This document shows, piece by piece, positions 1-10,620 of a DNA stretch of 64,000 nucleotides. This stretch comes from Sabellastarte sp. h YS-2021 (Eukaryota; Annelida; Polychaeta; Sabellida; Sabellidae). The first letter of the stretch is position 1, and each line of letters begins with the position of its first letter. Under the pieces are notes generated by a model. The model was not told where the DNA came from. It did not search any database and worked only from the letters and a program-made list of their open reading frames with translations. Location: assembly GCA_964017235.1 (NCBI GenBank), contig OZ024931.1:96180221-96244220 (forward strand), in the 5' to 3' direction. Position numbers and translations under genes: made by a program.

Positions 1-57
1 CTGCAATTTCACTATGTTATAGCTGACCAAAAATTCTGTGAATAACATATTTAACAA
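1..57 (+). repeat. A-family repeat fragment at window edge
   Basis: The first bases match the middle of the A-family unit (the CTATGTTATAGCTGACC stretch followed by GTGAATAACATATTTAAC). The same variant, with AAAAATTCTG, occurs at about 36573-36620. It is cut by the window start and gives way to unrelated DNA near base 58. Confidence 0.8.
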
Positions 58-259
58 ACTAGAAATAGGACGCCCTGTTGATAGTAGATGCGAATAGAAA
101 CAGGATAGCATAGAAGAACACACATTATCATGTGTAATGTCCACCCCATGAACCTTTTGCCAAAATTGTACAGTAGTCTTACAAGACCCTGTTTCATTTG
201 TAAAATACATCAATGATGCTTAAATATTTATTAGTGTAGATGTAAATTATTTCAGCTTC
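58..259. other. Unassigned AT-rich spacer
   Basis: No repeat family, open frame or RNA motif is recognised here. It separates an A-family fragment from the E array. Confidence 0.5.
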
Positions 260-1335
260 ATGCCTTTTTGCATTAAATTTGTGTTTTGCCATTTTTGGCA
301 AAAATTCGAAAAATCAAAATTTGAAAAATTGCAAAGATTACATTCCTTAGATACCCTGTGGGTCGAAAATTTCGACGAAATTGCTCTATCTCGCACGGTT
401 AAGGAGATAGAAGCAAATTTGTGTTTTGCCATTTTTGGCAAAAATTCGAAAAATCAAAATGGCCGCCATTTTTGGGGAGGGGAAAATTTTTTGAAAATTG
501 CAAAGAGTACATTCCTTAGATACCCTGTGGGTCGAAAATTTCGACGAAATCGCTCTATCTCGCACGGTTAAGGAGATGGAAGCAAATTTGTGTTTTGCCA
601 TTTTTGGCAAAAATTCGAAAATTCAAAATGGCCGCCATTTTTGGGGAGGGGAAAATTTTTTGAAAATTGGAAAAGAATACATTCCTTAGATACCCTGTGG
701 GTCGAAAATTTCGACGAAATCGCTCTATCTCGCACGGTTAAGGAGATAGAAGCAAATTTGTGTTTTGCCATTTTTGGCAAAAATTCGAAAATTCAAAATG
801 GCCGCCATTTTTGGGGAGGGGAAAATTTTTTGAAAATTGCAAAGAGTACATTCCTTAGATACACTATGGGTCCAAAATTTCGACGAAATCGCTCTATCTC
901 GCATGGTTAAGGAGATGGAAGCAAATTTGTGTTTTGCCATTTTTGGCAAAAATTCGAAAATTCAAAATGGCCGCCATTTTTGGGGAGGGGAAAATTTTTT
1001 GAAAATTGCAAAGAATACAATGGTCAGATACCCTGTGGGTCGAAAATTTCGACGAAATCGCTCTATCTCGCACGGTTAAGGAGATAGAAGCAAATTTGTG
1101 TTTTGCCATTTTTGGCAAAATTTCGAAAATTCAAAATGGCCGCCATGTTTGGGGAGGGGAAAATTTTTTGAAACTTGCCAAGAATACAATGCTCAGATAC
1201 CCTGTGGGTCGAAAATTTCGACGAAATCGCTCTATCTCGCACGGTTAAGGAGATAGAAGCAAATTTGTGTTTTGCCATTTTTGGCAAAAATTCGAAAATT
1301 CAAAATGGCCGCCATTTTTGGGGAGGGGAATATTT
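260..1335 (+). repeat. E satellite array, 169-bp period, about six units
   Basis: The ATGGCCGCC landmark recurs at 459, 628, 798, 967 and 1136, a period of 169-170 bp. Each unit contains three perfect palindromes: TTTGCCA/TGGCAAA, ATGGC-C-GCCAT and GTCGAAA-A-TTTCGAC. Short frames are open on both strands (peptides containing KFSTHRVS or NGRHFWGGENF), but they simply follow the repeat and use no independent start context, so I regard them as non-coding. E is related to E' at 30950-32230, and more distantly to F. Confidence 0.9.
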
Positions 1336-2776
1336 TTCAAGTTATAGCTGATTTACTCAACAGTCAGTACCTGAGAATAGCTATTGCTCAGTTGTGCCAT
1401 GAGCTATAGGTCTATAATTTCACTATGTAGCTGACCCAAAAGTAGCTGAATAACATATTTGCACAAATTTCTGTAAATGCAATAGTTTTCCAATTATAAC
1501 TGATTTACTCAACAGTGAGAACTTCAAAGTAGCTATTACTCAGCTATGAAATGAGCCACACGTCTGAAACTTCACTATGTTATAGCTGACCCCAAAATAG
1601 GTGAATAACATATTGAAACAAAATACTCTAAATGCAATAGTTTTCAAGTTATAAGTGATTTACTCAACAGTGATAACCTAAAAGTAGCTATTACTCAGCT
1701 ATGCCATGAGCTACAGGTCTGAAATTTTACTATGTTATAGCTGGCCCAAAAGTAGCTGAATAACATATTTATACGAAATTCTCTAAATGCAATAGTTTTT
1801 AAGTTACAAGTGATTTTACTCATGATGGAAGTTACTGAAAAGCCCAAAAGTAGCTATTACTCACTTAGCTATTGAGACAGACACCCAACTTACTCACCAT
1901 ATTGTAGCTATGAAAAAAGTAGCTGAATAACATATTTTAACAAAATGCTCTAAATGCAACACTTTTCAAGTTATAAGTGATTTACTCAACAGTGATAACC
2001 TAAAAGTAGCTATTACTCAGCTATGCCATGAGCTACAGGTCTGAAATTTTACTATGTTATAGCTGACCCAAAAGTAGCTGAATAACATATTTATACGAAA
2101 TTCTCTAAATGCAATAGTTTTTAAGTTACAAGTGATTTTACTCATAATGGAAGTTACTGAAAAGCCCAAAAGTAGCTATTACTCACTTAGCTATTGAGAC
2201 AGACACCCAACTTACTCACCATTTTGTAGCTATGAAAAAAGTAGCTGAATAACATATTTTAACAAAATGCTCTAAATGCAACACTTTTCAAGTTATAAGT
2301 GATTTACTCAACAGTGATAACCTAAAAGTAGCTATTACTCAGCTATGCCATGAGCTACAGGTCTGAAATTTTACTATGTTATAGCTGACCCAAAAATAGC
2401 TGAATAACATATTTATACGAAATTCTCTAAATGCAATAGTTTTCAAGTTATAAGCGATTTACTCAACAGTGATAACCTAAAAGTAGCTATTACTCAGCTA
2501 TGCCATGAGCTACAGGTCTGAAATTTCACTATGTTATAGCTGGCCCAAAAGTAGCTGAATAACATATTTATACGAAATTCTCTAAATGCAATAGTTTTTA
2601 AGTTACAAGTGATTTTACTCATAATGGAAGTTACTGAAAAGCCCAAAAGTAGCTATTACTCACTTAGCTATTGAGACAGACACCCAACTTACTCACCATA
2701 TTGTAGCTATGAAAAAAGTAGCTGAACAACATATTTTCACAAAATGCTGTAAATGCAACACTTTTGAAGTTATAAG
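1336..2776 (+). repeat. A satellite array (about 158 bp, 322-bp dimer order)
   Basis: Units carry the landmarks GATTTACTCAACAGTGA, GCTATTACTCAGCTATG, CTATGTTATAGCTGACCC and CTAAATGCAATAG. A two-unit higher-order repeat of about 322 bp is marked by the variant containing GAGACAGACACCCAAC at about 1876, 2198 and 2678. The block is nearly identical to 36943-38043, which continues at 44426 across a DIRS insertion, so positions 2754/2755 are the uninterrupted version of that insertion site. Confidence 0.9.
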
Positions 2777-3220
2777 TGATTTAGTGCATGATTTCATGAA
2801 TTTTAATGCATTAAAAATTATTAAAAAAAATTATTAAAAAAAAAGTAAGACAGATCCAGGTCTCATACTCACACAAGAGAATCTACCTCTGGCCTAGTAC
2901 ATATATGCAAGATATGAGAGAAATCCCTGCAATAGTCACTGAGAAAATTGTGATAAAAAGTTGAAATTTTCACACTTTTGGTGGGGGTACCCCCCTTGTA
3001 ATGTCTCTAGCAAACAGACGAACAGACAGATTTGCATGCCTTGAACAATTTTTCATCCTCGATAGATAAGGTATCTTTTAAAAAAAACAGCATGTCTCTA
3101 GGCCTTGTAGTTTTGGAGAAGAAGTTGTTCACGCGGACGCGGACGCGTACGCGGACGCGTACGCCCACGCCGCAGAGTGATGACATAATGTCAGCTGACT
3201 GACAAGTCAGCTGACATAAA
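2777..3220 (+). mobile_element. Tail1 module: terminal part of a Helitron-like element
   Basis: This conserved non-tandem module begins GTGATTTAGTGCATGATTTCATG and ends in a perfect hairpin at 3189-3216 (TGTCAGCTGACT, loop GACA, AGTCAGCTGACA), then TAA. A GC-rich run of GGACGC/GTACGC hexamers lies at 3131-3171. Other copies are at 17920-18328, 26432-26870, 27108-27409 (interrupted), 44447-44876 and 63591-63895. Read on the minus strand it would be the 5' end of the element. A minus-strand frame (peptide including SIEDEKLFKACKSVC) recurs in several copies but has no support as a gene. Confidence 0.8.
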
Positions 3221-3719
3221 AATTTAAAGCATTATAAACTACTTCCTAGCAAGATCAAATATTGTTTTCTGACATATTATTTAACAATATTCAATGTTAA
3301 AAACATATTATTTCAAAAAATAAAAATATTGCATGGCCCACTGTTGGCCCACCAACTACCACTGTTAGTGGCTGTAGCTCAGGGACCAGCCTATGCCCGC
3401 TGGTGTAAAATTCTGGGAAAAATTAGATAAAATGTGCATTTTCTTTCACTAAACATCAGTGTCATTTATATAAAAAACCTATTCTATACTCCTTCATTTT
3501 GCTCAGTCAGTCTTTCCTCCACTTTATTACTTTATATATTGCTTGCTTATATATTTGCCACATTGATCCATCAATGGCCCACCCACTACATAAATGGGCC
3601 ATTGGTTTCATATATTTTATTTTTGGTGAAGGTTAAAGAAAGATATCTTCATTTTTTCCATTTGATATAATTTTGTGTTGTAATGAAACCTAAATTTATC
3701 CCAAATTTTTTTTATTTGA
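3221..3719. other. AT-rich unique spacer
   Basis: This stretch is likely host DNA between two repeat blocks. It contains two short TGGCCCAC-rich segments (near 3337 and 3575) but no repeat family seen elsewhere in the window, and no convincing exon. A frame at 3434-3670 has poor coding character. Confidence 0.5.
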
Positions 3720-5130
3720 CACATGCAAAATCTGGTCAAATCTGACCACACCAAACTATTCTCAGCCTATGATTTCCTATAAGTTGGTTTACCATCCCAA
3801 ACCTCTAGGACCAATAATAAGCGAGTTATAAGCACTTTTAAGTTTGGCTATCCTTGCTCGACCTTAAAGGGAGGGTCCAAGGTCAAATCTGACCACACCA
3901 GAAAATTCCCAGCCCATGATTTCCTATAATTTGGTTTACCATCCCAAACCTGTACGACCAATAAGAAGCGAATTATAAGCACTTTTAAGTTTGGCTATCC
4001 TCGTTTGACCTTGAAGGAGGGGCCCAAGGTCAAATATGACCACACCAAAAGATTCCCAGCCCATGATTTCCGAAAGGTTGGTTTACCATCCCAAACCTCT
4101 AGGACCAAGAATAGGCGACTTATATGCACTTTTAAGTTTGGCTCTCCTCGTTTGACCTTGAAGGAGGGGTCCAAGGTCAAATCTAACAACACCAAAAGAT
4201 TCCCAGCCCATGACCTCCTATAAGTTGGTTTACCATCCCAAACCTCTAGGACCAATAATAAGCGAGTTATAAGCACTTTTAAGTTTGGCTATCCTTGTTT
4301 GACCTTGAAGGAGGGGTCCAAGGTCAAATCTGACCACACCAAAAGATTCCCAGCCCATGATTTCCTATATGTTGGTTTACCATCCCAAACCTCTAGGACC
4401 AATAATAAGCACTTTTAAATTTGGCTATCCTCGATTGACCTTGAAGGAGGGGTCCAAGGTCCAATCTGACAACACCAGAAGATTCCCAGCCTATGATTTC
4501 CTATAAGTTGGTTAACCATCCCAAACCTGTACGACCAATAATAAGCAAATTATAAGCACTTTTAAGTTTGGCTATCCTCGTTTGACCTTGAAGGAGGGGT
4601 CCAAGGTCCAATCTGACCACACCAGAAGATTCCCAGCCTATGATCTTCTATAAGTTGGTTTGCCATCCCAAACCTCTAGGACCAATAATAAGCGAGTTAT
4701 AAGCACTTTTAAGTTTGGCTATCCTTGTTTGACCTTAAAGGAGAGGTCCAAGGTCAAATCAGACCACATCAAAAGATTCCCAGCCCATGATTTCCTATAG
4801 GTTGGTTTACCATCCCAAACCTGTATGACCAATAATAAGCGAGTTATAAGCACTTTTAAGTTTGGCTATCCTCGTTCAACCTTGAAGGAGGGGTCCAAGG
4901 TCAAATCTGACCACATCAAAAGATTCCCAGCCCATGATTTCCTATAGGTTGGTTTACCATCCCAAACCTGTACGACCAATAATAAGCGAGTTATAAGCAC
5001 TTTTAAGTTTGGCTATCCTCGTTCGACCTTGAAGGAGGGGTCCAAGGTCAAATCTGACCACACTAAAAGATTCCCAGCCCTATAGGTTGGTTTACCATCC
5101 CAAAACTCTAGGACCAATAATAAGGGAGAT
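3720..5130 (+). repeat. D satellite array, 147-bp period, about 9-10 units
   Basis: Landmarks are TTTGACCTTGAAGGAGG, TCCAAGGTCAAATCTGACC, AAAAGATTCCCAGCCCATG and CCAATAATAAGCGAG. The period of 147 bp is a multiple of three, so long frames can stay open across units on both strands (peptides with FPAHDF and KVKSDHTKR). These frames look like a by-product of the repeat rather than genes. Each unit carries a 10-bp inverted repeat, TTTGACCTTG/CAAGGTCAAA, with an 11-bp spacer. Confidence 0.9.
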
Positions 5131-5312
5131 ATAAGCACTTTTCATGACTGACAAAGAAACACTCGTGGCGGCCAAAGCCCTTGCTGAAAGTCGAAAAAAC
5201 GCCCATGGCGGCCATTTTGTTTTTCAAAATGAGGCCACAAATATTCCCAGGCAAGATTTTATGGTTATGAATATATCCTGCAAATTTGAGAAGGCTAGCT
5301 ATAATATTTTTT
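5131..5312 (+). repeat. J module following a D array
   Basis: This non-tandem module contains TGGCGGCCATTTTG, TTTTTCAAAATGAGGCCA, ATATTCCCAGGCAAGATTTTATGG and GCTAGCTATAATATTTTT. It follows D repeats in all places seen: here, twice in succession at 7626-7915, and at 36300-36440. It is probably an internal part of a composite element. Confidence 0.75.
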
Positions 5313-5640
5313 TTAGTTAGAGCGGTAACGGTGAAATCTCTCTACTCACTGCGGCAACAGTTTTTTAATCAAGTAAATAAATATACACCATTCATACTTA
5401 TCAATTTCAATCAAATATGCTTCTCCCTTTTAATCGGTCAATTCCACGCAACAGAGAAAAGCCCTGTAGAGAAAATCCACACAAAGAAAATTTTTTACAC
5501 CTGTGGAGAGAAGCCCTTTTTAGATTGTTACAAAGTACAAAAATGTACTGTATCAAAATTATATATCATTTTTATTATTTCAAAATTAATAATATTTTGA
5601 GTATTCTACAGAACCCAGGGACATAGAACTGTTTTGGGGC
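5313..5640 (+). other. Unique spacer with a weak zinc-finger-like remnant
   Basis: Around 5450-5535 the plus strand reads as peptides ATEKSPVEK and YTCGEKPFLDC, reminiscent of TGEKPF linkers of C2H2 zinc-finger proteins. The two linker-like motifs are 51 bp apart instead of the usual 84 bp, and no full Cys2-His2 finger is present. It could be a small decayed zinc-finger fragment or chance. No other content is recognised. Confidence 0.25.
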
Positions 5641-6110
5641 ATTTTTTTGTATCTCATTACCACAAGATAGCAAGTGATTTCCATGATATAGTAAGTTGTT
5701 CCCTCAAGATAGTAAGTTGTTCCAACAAGATAGTATGTCGTTCCCACAAGATAGTAAATCAGCAAGTCATTACCACAAGATACCAACTCATCCCATGAGT
5801 TAGTAATTCATTACCACAAGATATGAAGTCATATCCAAGAGTTACCAAGTAATGCTTTGATGTCAATGTACTGGCAATTTCTTTGTATATGATACCTATG
5901 CCCAGGAAGAGACATAGGACTGTTTCATTATCATTTTTTCTCTTGTGCCCATGAGTTAGCAAGTTGCTACCACAAGATAAAATGTGATTCCCACAACTTA
6001 GTAAGTCGTGGTAATGAGATACTAAGTTGTAGGAATGAGATGCTAAGTAGTGGAAATAAAATACTAACTTGTGGGAACCAGATACAAAGTGGTTACAACA
6101 AGGTTTTAAA
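5641..6110 (+). repeat. Degenerate short-period minisatellite (about 22 bp)
   Basis: Repeats of the type CCACAAGATAGTAAGTTGTT are followed (about 6000-6100) by an altered version, GTGGTAATGAGATACTAAGT. The minus-strand translation shows a repetitive YYLVGTT pattern, which comes from the repeat. Units are diverged, suggesting an old array. Confidence 0.8.
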
Positions 6111-6172
6111 TCCTTGTGTTTTTATTTATATCCATCACTTACTAACTCATTGCCAACATTTTGCAAATTTAA

Positions 6173-6240
6173 CTAGACCTATCGCATCGGAGAACCGATG
6201 CAAATTGTATCCACCAGAAGAAAACTCACCAAAGCCATTC
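6173..6240 (-). mobile_element. Head3: Helitron-like 3' terminus (CTAG plus hairpin)
   Basis: The element starts CTAGACC after host A, then has a perfect hairpin GCATCGG-AGAA-CCGATGC at 6184-6201, then a conserved stretch (AAATTGTATCCACC). Read on the minus strand this is hairpin, short spacer, CTAG, then host T, as in Helitron 3' ends. A second copy of the same terminus starts at 47155. The other end of this copy was not identified; D repeats and J modules to 7915 probably belong to it. Confidence 0.7.
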
Positions 6241-7625
6241 TAACATCGCTTAACCTTGAAGGAGAAGCCCAAGGTGAAATCTGACCATATCAAAAGATTC
6301 TTAGGCCATGATTTCCTATAGGTTGGTGTGACACTGCAACCCTCTAGGAATACGAATAAGCAAGATATAAACACTAATTTTGGCAATCCTCATTTGACCT
6401 TGAAAGAGGGGCCAAAGGTCAAATCCGATCACACCAAAAGATTTCCAGCCCATGATTTCCTAGATTTTGGTTTACCATTCCAAAGCTCTAGGACCAATAA
6501 TAAGCGAGTTACAAGCACTTTTAAGTTTGGCTATCCTCGTCTGACCTTGATGGAGGGTCCAAGGTCAAATCCGACCACAGCAATAGATTCCCAGCCCATG
6601 ATTTTGTGTACTATCCTCATTTGACCTTGAAGGAGGGGCCCAAGGTCAAATCCGACCATAGCAATAGATTCCCAGCCCATGATTGCCTATATGTTGGTTT
6701 ACTATCCCAAACCTCTAGGACCAATAATGAGCGAGTTATAAGCACTTTTAAGTTTGGCTATCCTCATTTGACCTTGAAGGAGGGGTCCAAGGTCAAATCC
6801 GACCACACCAAAAGATTCCCAACCCATGATTTCCTATAGGTTGGTTTACCATCCTAAACCTCTAGGACCAATAATAAGCGAGTTATAAGCACTTTTAAGT
6901 TTGGCTATGCCCGTTTGACCTTGAAGGAGGGGTCCAAGGTCAAATCCGACCACACCAAAAGATTCCCAGCCCATGATTTCCTATAGGTTGGTTTACCATC
7001 CCAAACCTCTAGGACCAATAATAAGCGAGTTATAAGCACTTTTAAGTTTGGCTATCCTCGTTTGACCTTGAACGAGGGGCCCAAGGTCAAATCTGACCAC
7101 ACCAGAAGATTCCCAGCACTTGATTTCCTATATGTTGGTATACCATCCCAAACCTCTAGGACCAATAGTAAGCGAGTTATAAGCACTTTTAAGTTTGGCT
7201 ATCCTCGTTTGACCTTGAAGGAGGGGTCCAAGGTCAAATCCGACCACACCAAAAGATTCCCAGGCCATGATTTCCTATAGGTTGGTTTACCATCCCAAAC
7301 CTCTAGGACCAATAATAAGCGAGTTATAAGCACTTTTAAGTTTGGCTATCCTCGTTTGACCTTGAAGGAGGGGTCCAAGGTCAAATCCGACCACACCAAA
7401 AGATTCCCAGGCCATGATTTCCTATAGGTTGGTTTACCATCCCAAACCTCTAGGACCAATAATAAGCGAGTTATAAGCACTTTTAAGTTTGGCTATCCTC
7501 GTTTGACCTTCAAGGATCGGTCCAAGGTCAAATCCGACCACACCAAAAGATTCCCAGCCCATGATTTCCTATAGGTTGGTTTACCATCCCAAACCTCTAG
7601 GACCAATAATAAGGGAGATATAAGC
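6241..7625 (+). repeat. D satellite array, 147-bp period, about nine units
   Basis: Strict spacing is visible: GACCTTGAAGG starts at 7211 and 7358, and the next at 7505. The units between about 6780 and 7600 are very similar to one another, suggesting recent homogenisation. An irregular, partly deleted unit lies near 6600. Frames such as 6606-6839 and 7062-7280 are repeat-driven. Confidence 0.9.
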
Positions 7626-7915
7626 ACTTTTCATGACTGCAAAGAAACGCCTGTGGCGGCCATCTTGTTTTTCAAAATGAGGCCAAAAATATTCCCAGTC
7701 AAGATTTTATAATGAGGAACATATCCTGCAAATTTGAGATCTCTACCTATAATACCCTTTGCTCTAGAGGGCCAACAAAAGTCCTTGTTTAAAGTCGAAA
7801 AAGGCCCGTGGCGGCCATCTTGTTTTTCAAAATGAGGCCAAAATTATTCCCAGGCAAGATTTTATGGCTATGAATATATCCTGCAAATTTGAGAAGGCTA
7901 GCTATAATATTTTTC
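7626..7915 (+). repeat. Two tandem J modules
   Basis: The module with GGCGGCCATCTTGTTTTTC, AAAATGAGGCCAAAA and CAAGATTTTAT occurs twice in succession (about 7626-7750 and 7800-7915), ending at GCTAGCTATAATATTTTT like the copies at 5131 and 36300. Confidence 0.75.
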
Positions 7916-8560
7916 CCACTGTAAAAACTCTATTGTGGGTCAATATACCATATATGTGCCCAAAAGTGTCTCTTTCTGCATGTTTTTCCCCATACAATAA
8001 TCAATCAGCCCTCAGTCAGTCAATTGTGGCCTACTTGACCTGAAATTGCTCTTGTTACCAGTGATTCTGCTACATGAAAAGTCCGGCCGGACATTCTGTC
8101 CTAAGACTAGGAAAACGTTTAGGGCATTTTCAGAGAATTTAGGACAGAATTCTTGTCAATCAAATTTTCATTCTACAGGTTGCTAAAATTAAGTCATTAA
8201 AGTCAATGACCCTATATGAATGGCATATAAAGTAAAATTTACTGAATCATAATAAAAATCTCATTTTAGTTAAAATGTCAAAAAGTCTTTATGATGTTCA
8301 ATGATCATGTATTACTAAAACGAGAACTCACGGCCACAGAACCTAAGTATGGTGAATCGGTGATCCATGAGATTTTCATGCTATTAAAATGTCCACTGGC
8401 AGTAAACATTACAGCTAGCAAATAAACTTTCAATCTGATTTTTTTCAGTGCAATTATTAATAAAAAGAAATATTAATCAAAGCAAAAATTCAGAATATTA
8501 CAGTAAAATTTATGTGGAACCCTACAGAAAACAAAATCTACAATTACACAAAAATACCAG
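7916..8560. other. Unique intergenic DNA
   Basis: No coding exon is recognised. A short inverted pair (GACATTCTGTCCTAA near 8090 and TTAGGACAGAATTC near 8140) and a GTCCGGCCGGAC palindrome are present. The sequence is not shared with other parts of the window. Confidence 0.5.
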
Positions 8561-8900
8561 ATGACCATAATTAATATTCATGAGAAGATATGAGGACACA
8601 GATTTTCCCTGGGATTTCCTTGCAATATTTTATAAAAGGTTTATAAAATGGAAGCATAGACGAAAATCAAATAATTTAAACTCGAGAACTCACGGCCATA
8701 GCACCCAAATCATTAATATTCATGAGAAGATATGAGGACACAGATTTCCCCTGGGATTTCCTTGCAATATTTTATAAAATGGAAGCATAGGCGAAGATCA
8801 AATACTTTAAACTCGAGAACTCACGGCCACAGCAGCCAAGTCATTAATATTTATGAGAAGATATGAGGACACGGATTTCCCCTGGGATTTCCTTGCAGAT
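8561..8900 (+). repeat. Three-copy tandem repeat (131-142 bp)
   Basis: The landmark TTAATATTCATGAGAAGATA recurs at about 8571, 8713 and 8844, each followed by GAGGACACAGATTT and later CTCGAGAACTCACGGCC. A related GAGAACTCACGGCC stretch begins earlier, near 8322. The family was not seen elsewhere in the window. Confidence 0.8.
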
Positions 8901-8929
8901 CACGTGGCTTGTCACGAGATTTCATAAAA

Positions 8930-9129
8930 GACGTCTAGACCTTGCTACAATAAAAAAATTTAAAATCACGTAGATCTCGCGAGATTTTAGGGTTGTAACG
9001 TGACTTCATATTTTGTAAATAAAAAGACGTCTAGATCTTCTATTATCGCCCACGGATACGACTCGGACAATATGTCCTAATATTCTACTTAAAATTCGGG
9101 GTTTTGTTGCAAAATTCGGTCAATGACCG
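8930..9129 (+). promoter_or_regulatory. Candidate CpG-containing promoter with TCTCGCGAGA
   Basis: TCTCGCGAGA lies at 8975-8984. This palindrome is a known core-promoter element of metazoan housekeeping-type genes (bound in vertebrates by BANP and possibly ZBTB33). It sits about 145 bp upstream of an ATG in good context at 9130. Two imperfect repeats with AAAGACGTCTAGA flank it. Local CpG density is higher than in surrounding AT-rich DNA. Promoter function is inferred. Confidence 0.4.
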
Positions 9130-9171
9130 ATGGCCGACGCGAATCTGAAACCCTGGTTACTAGAGTTTAGT
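9130..9171 (+). CDS. Candidate first coding exon of an unknown gene
   Basis: The ATG follows TGACCG and is followed by G, a reasonable start context. It lies downstream of the TCTCGCGAGA motif. The short frame MADANLKPWLLEFS runs to a possible splice donor (AGT then GTGAGA at 9172). The frame stays open to 9366 (78 codons) if unspliced. No family is recognised and no partner exon was found, so this is a weak prediction based on position and base composition. Confidence 0.25.
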
Positions 9172-10019
9172 GTGAGAAAAGCGCTCGTCAAATTTGGTTG
9201 GTCTTTATGTTATGCTTTCTTATCATGTGACCTCAATAAAGGTCAAAGATCAAACTTTGCCACATCTAGAGATTATAATTGCCAAAAATCTTTTCCGCAG
9301 GTCTTATACAAAAGGAGACAGTCAACTTGGAAAAATTTTTACTGCAGAGAAAATGGCAAAAGCTAGGTGAAAATATAGAAATATCGACCCATCATTACCA
9401 GCTGTTGTGCATCTCAAACCCATTAGACATAGCTAAATAATTAATTTCAGGCCATTAGCAATTAGACTGGGCTGAGCCAACACCAACATATCCCCAGATG
9501 GGCCATCTCTCATGCCACCTAGGTTAATTGGATATTTTTGGTGGATATGATTTTCTGTACACAACAATTACTGACAGTGAAAACATATTCTAAAATGGTA
9601 GGCTGCGCAGTGACCTTGGACACGTCTTTTGCGTAATTCAGAAATCGCGAATATAGAACGGTAATTAAAGTAATGCTGTTGAATTCTACGTACATCATCC
9701 CTTTGCGTACAAATGTAAACAAACGATTCACGGTAAAATAAGTGGTTAAAATATTCATAAAATTGTTATTTCTTGCTTGATTTTAATAAATAGCATATCG
9801 TTTTAAAGTTTACAAAAAATTGAAAGCATCTACAGTGACAATCTCTCAATATTTCATAACAAATTCTATGAAAATAGAGTGACAAAAATACTTACTTTTT
9901 TTACCCTGGATATCGCTATGTACGGTATGTTTCACTGATAGAACAGCCAACATGGCGTTGGATTTGTTTTGATTTTTACTGCTTATTTTTACCAAAATAT
10001 TAATGTAACCATTTTAGAA
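9172..10019. other. Unique DNA without assigned gene
   Basis: The stretch near 9464-9510 (GACTGGGCTGAGCC, then CAACATATCCCCAGATGG) resembles the CTAG-ended terminus at 32768 and is probably a degraded copy. A minus-strand ATG at 9953 followed by a consensus donor (GTAAGTA from 9895) could be an exon but has no support. No other feature is recognised. Confidence 0.45.
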
Positions 10020-10021
10020 TA

Positions 10022-10171
10022 GGAATAAAAGACAAATTCTCGTGCTTTATGATGGTTTTAAACTATCGATCTGCTGTATTAAAGCACTCAGCCCTTCGGG
10101 CTTCGTGGCTTTAATGTAGCCGATCGATAGTTTAAAACCATCATAAAGCACTCGAATATGTCTTTTATTCC
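10022..10171. mobile_element. 150-bp foldback MITE flanked by TA
   Basis: Terminal inverted repeats of 50 bp (10022-10071 and 10122-10171) match at about 47 of 50 positions, starting GGAATAAAAGACA. A 50-bp centre includes the mini-hairpin GCCCTTCGGGC. TA dinucleotides flank both ends, consistent with a Tc1/mariner-type target duplication. It has no coding capacity. Confidence 0.85.
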
Positions 10172-10461
10172 TATATCAATAAACACCTGGCCATCTGAGA
10201 AATCAATCAATTCAAACTACCATAGTTATAATTGTACAGTGTTTCCTGAGCCCCCTTTTTGGAGATAAAGTGACCCCAGGCTTTGAAAACCAGGGGTCAA
10301 TGGAAATTTTGGAGGGTCGGTTATGCCAACAGGCTTGACCCATTCTCTTAAAACTGCTGGGTAGAAAAATAATAGAAAAACAATGCCGAAATACCGCACA
10401 ATGCCTGTGTTTGCATTGGAGTAATGAAATGTGGGGTACCATTTCCCCCAGGGGTATCAAA
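10172..10461. other. Unique spacer before a Helitron-like element
   Basis: This stretch of single-copy-looking sequence has no recognised exon. It ends GGGGTATCAAA directly before the CAAG start of the head1 module at 10462. Confidence 0.5.
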
Positions 10462-10620
10462 CAAGCAATCAGTGGCCGTGAACGGGCTCTGTGTCACCTG
10501 ACTGTGTGTTTTGAGTTTCAGAGTAGAAGTGAAAGAAGGTCACAAAGGTTGTGCCCTGCAAATGGTATTTAAAAGTAAAGTTAGCTGTTAAGGTGTAAAA
10601 AGTAGGTGGAAAACATATTT
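10462..10620 (-). mobile_element. Head1 module: CAAG plus hairpin terminus
   Basis: The module begins CAAGCAATCAGTGGCCG and has an imperfect hairpin (AGTGGCC/GGGCTCT) followed by a conserved non-repeat stretch (CTGACTGTGTGTTTTGAG, then a TTGTGCCCTGCAAATGG segment). Related copies start at 21722, 27410 and 62460. In the latter ones the stem is better (AGTGCCC/GGGCACT). It leads into A or D repeats. Read on the minus strand, it is hairpin, 5-8 bp, CTTG. Confidence 0.75.

Noticed and set aside
260-1335. Regular spacing suggesting a CRISPR array
   Set aside because: Whole 169-bp units repeat; there are no short repeats with unique spacers, and the DNA is eukaryotic.
3370-3400. tRNA-like A box (GGCTGTAGCTCAGGGACC)
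   Set aside because: No B box or clover-leaf pairing follows.
9896-9953. Minus-strand ATG (peptide MLAVLSVKHTV) followed by a GTAAGTA donor
   Set aside because: Only 19 codons, no family match, and it faces the candidate exon at 9130 in a way that would make two genes overlap head-on.
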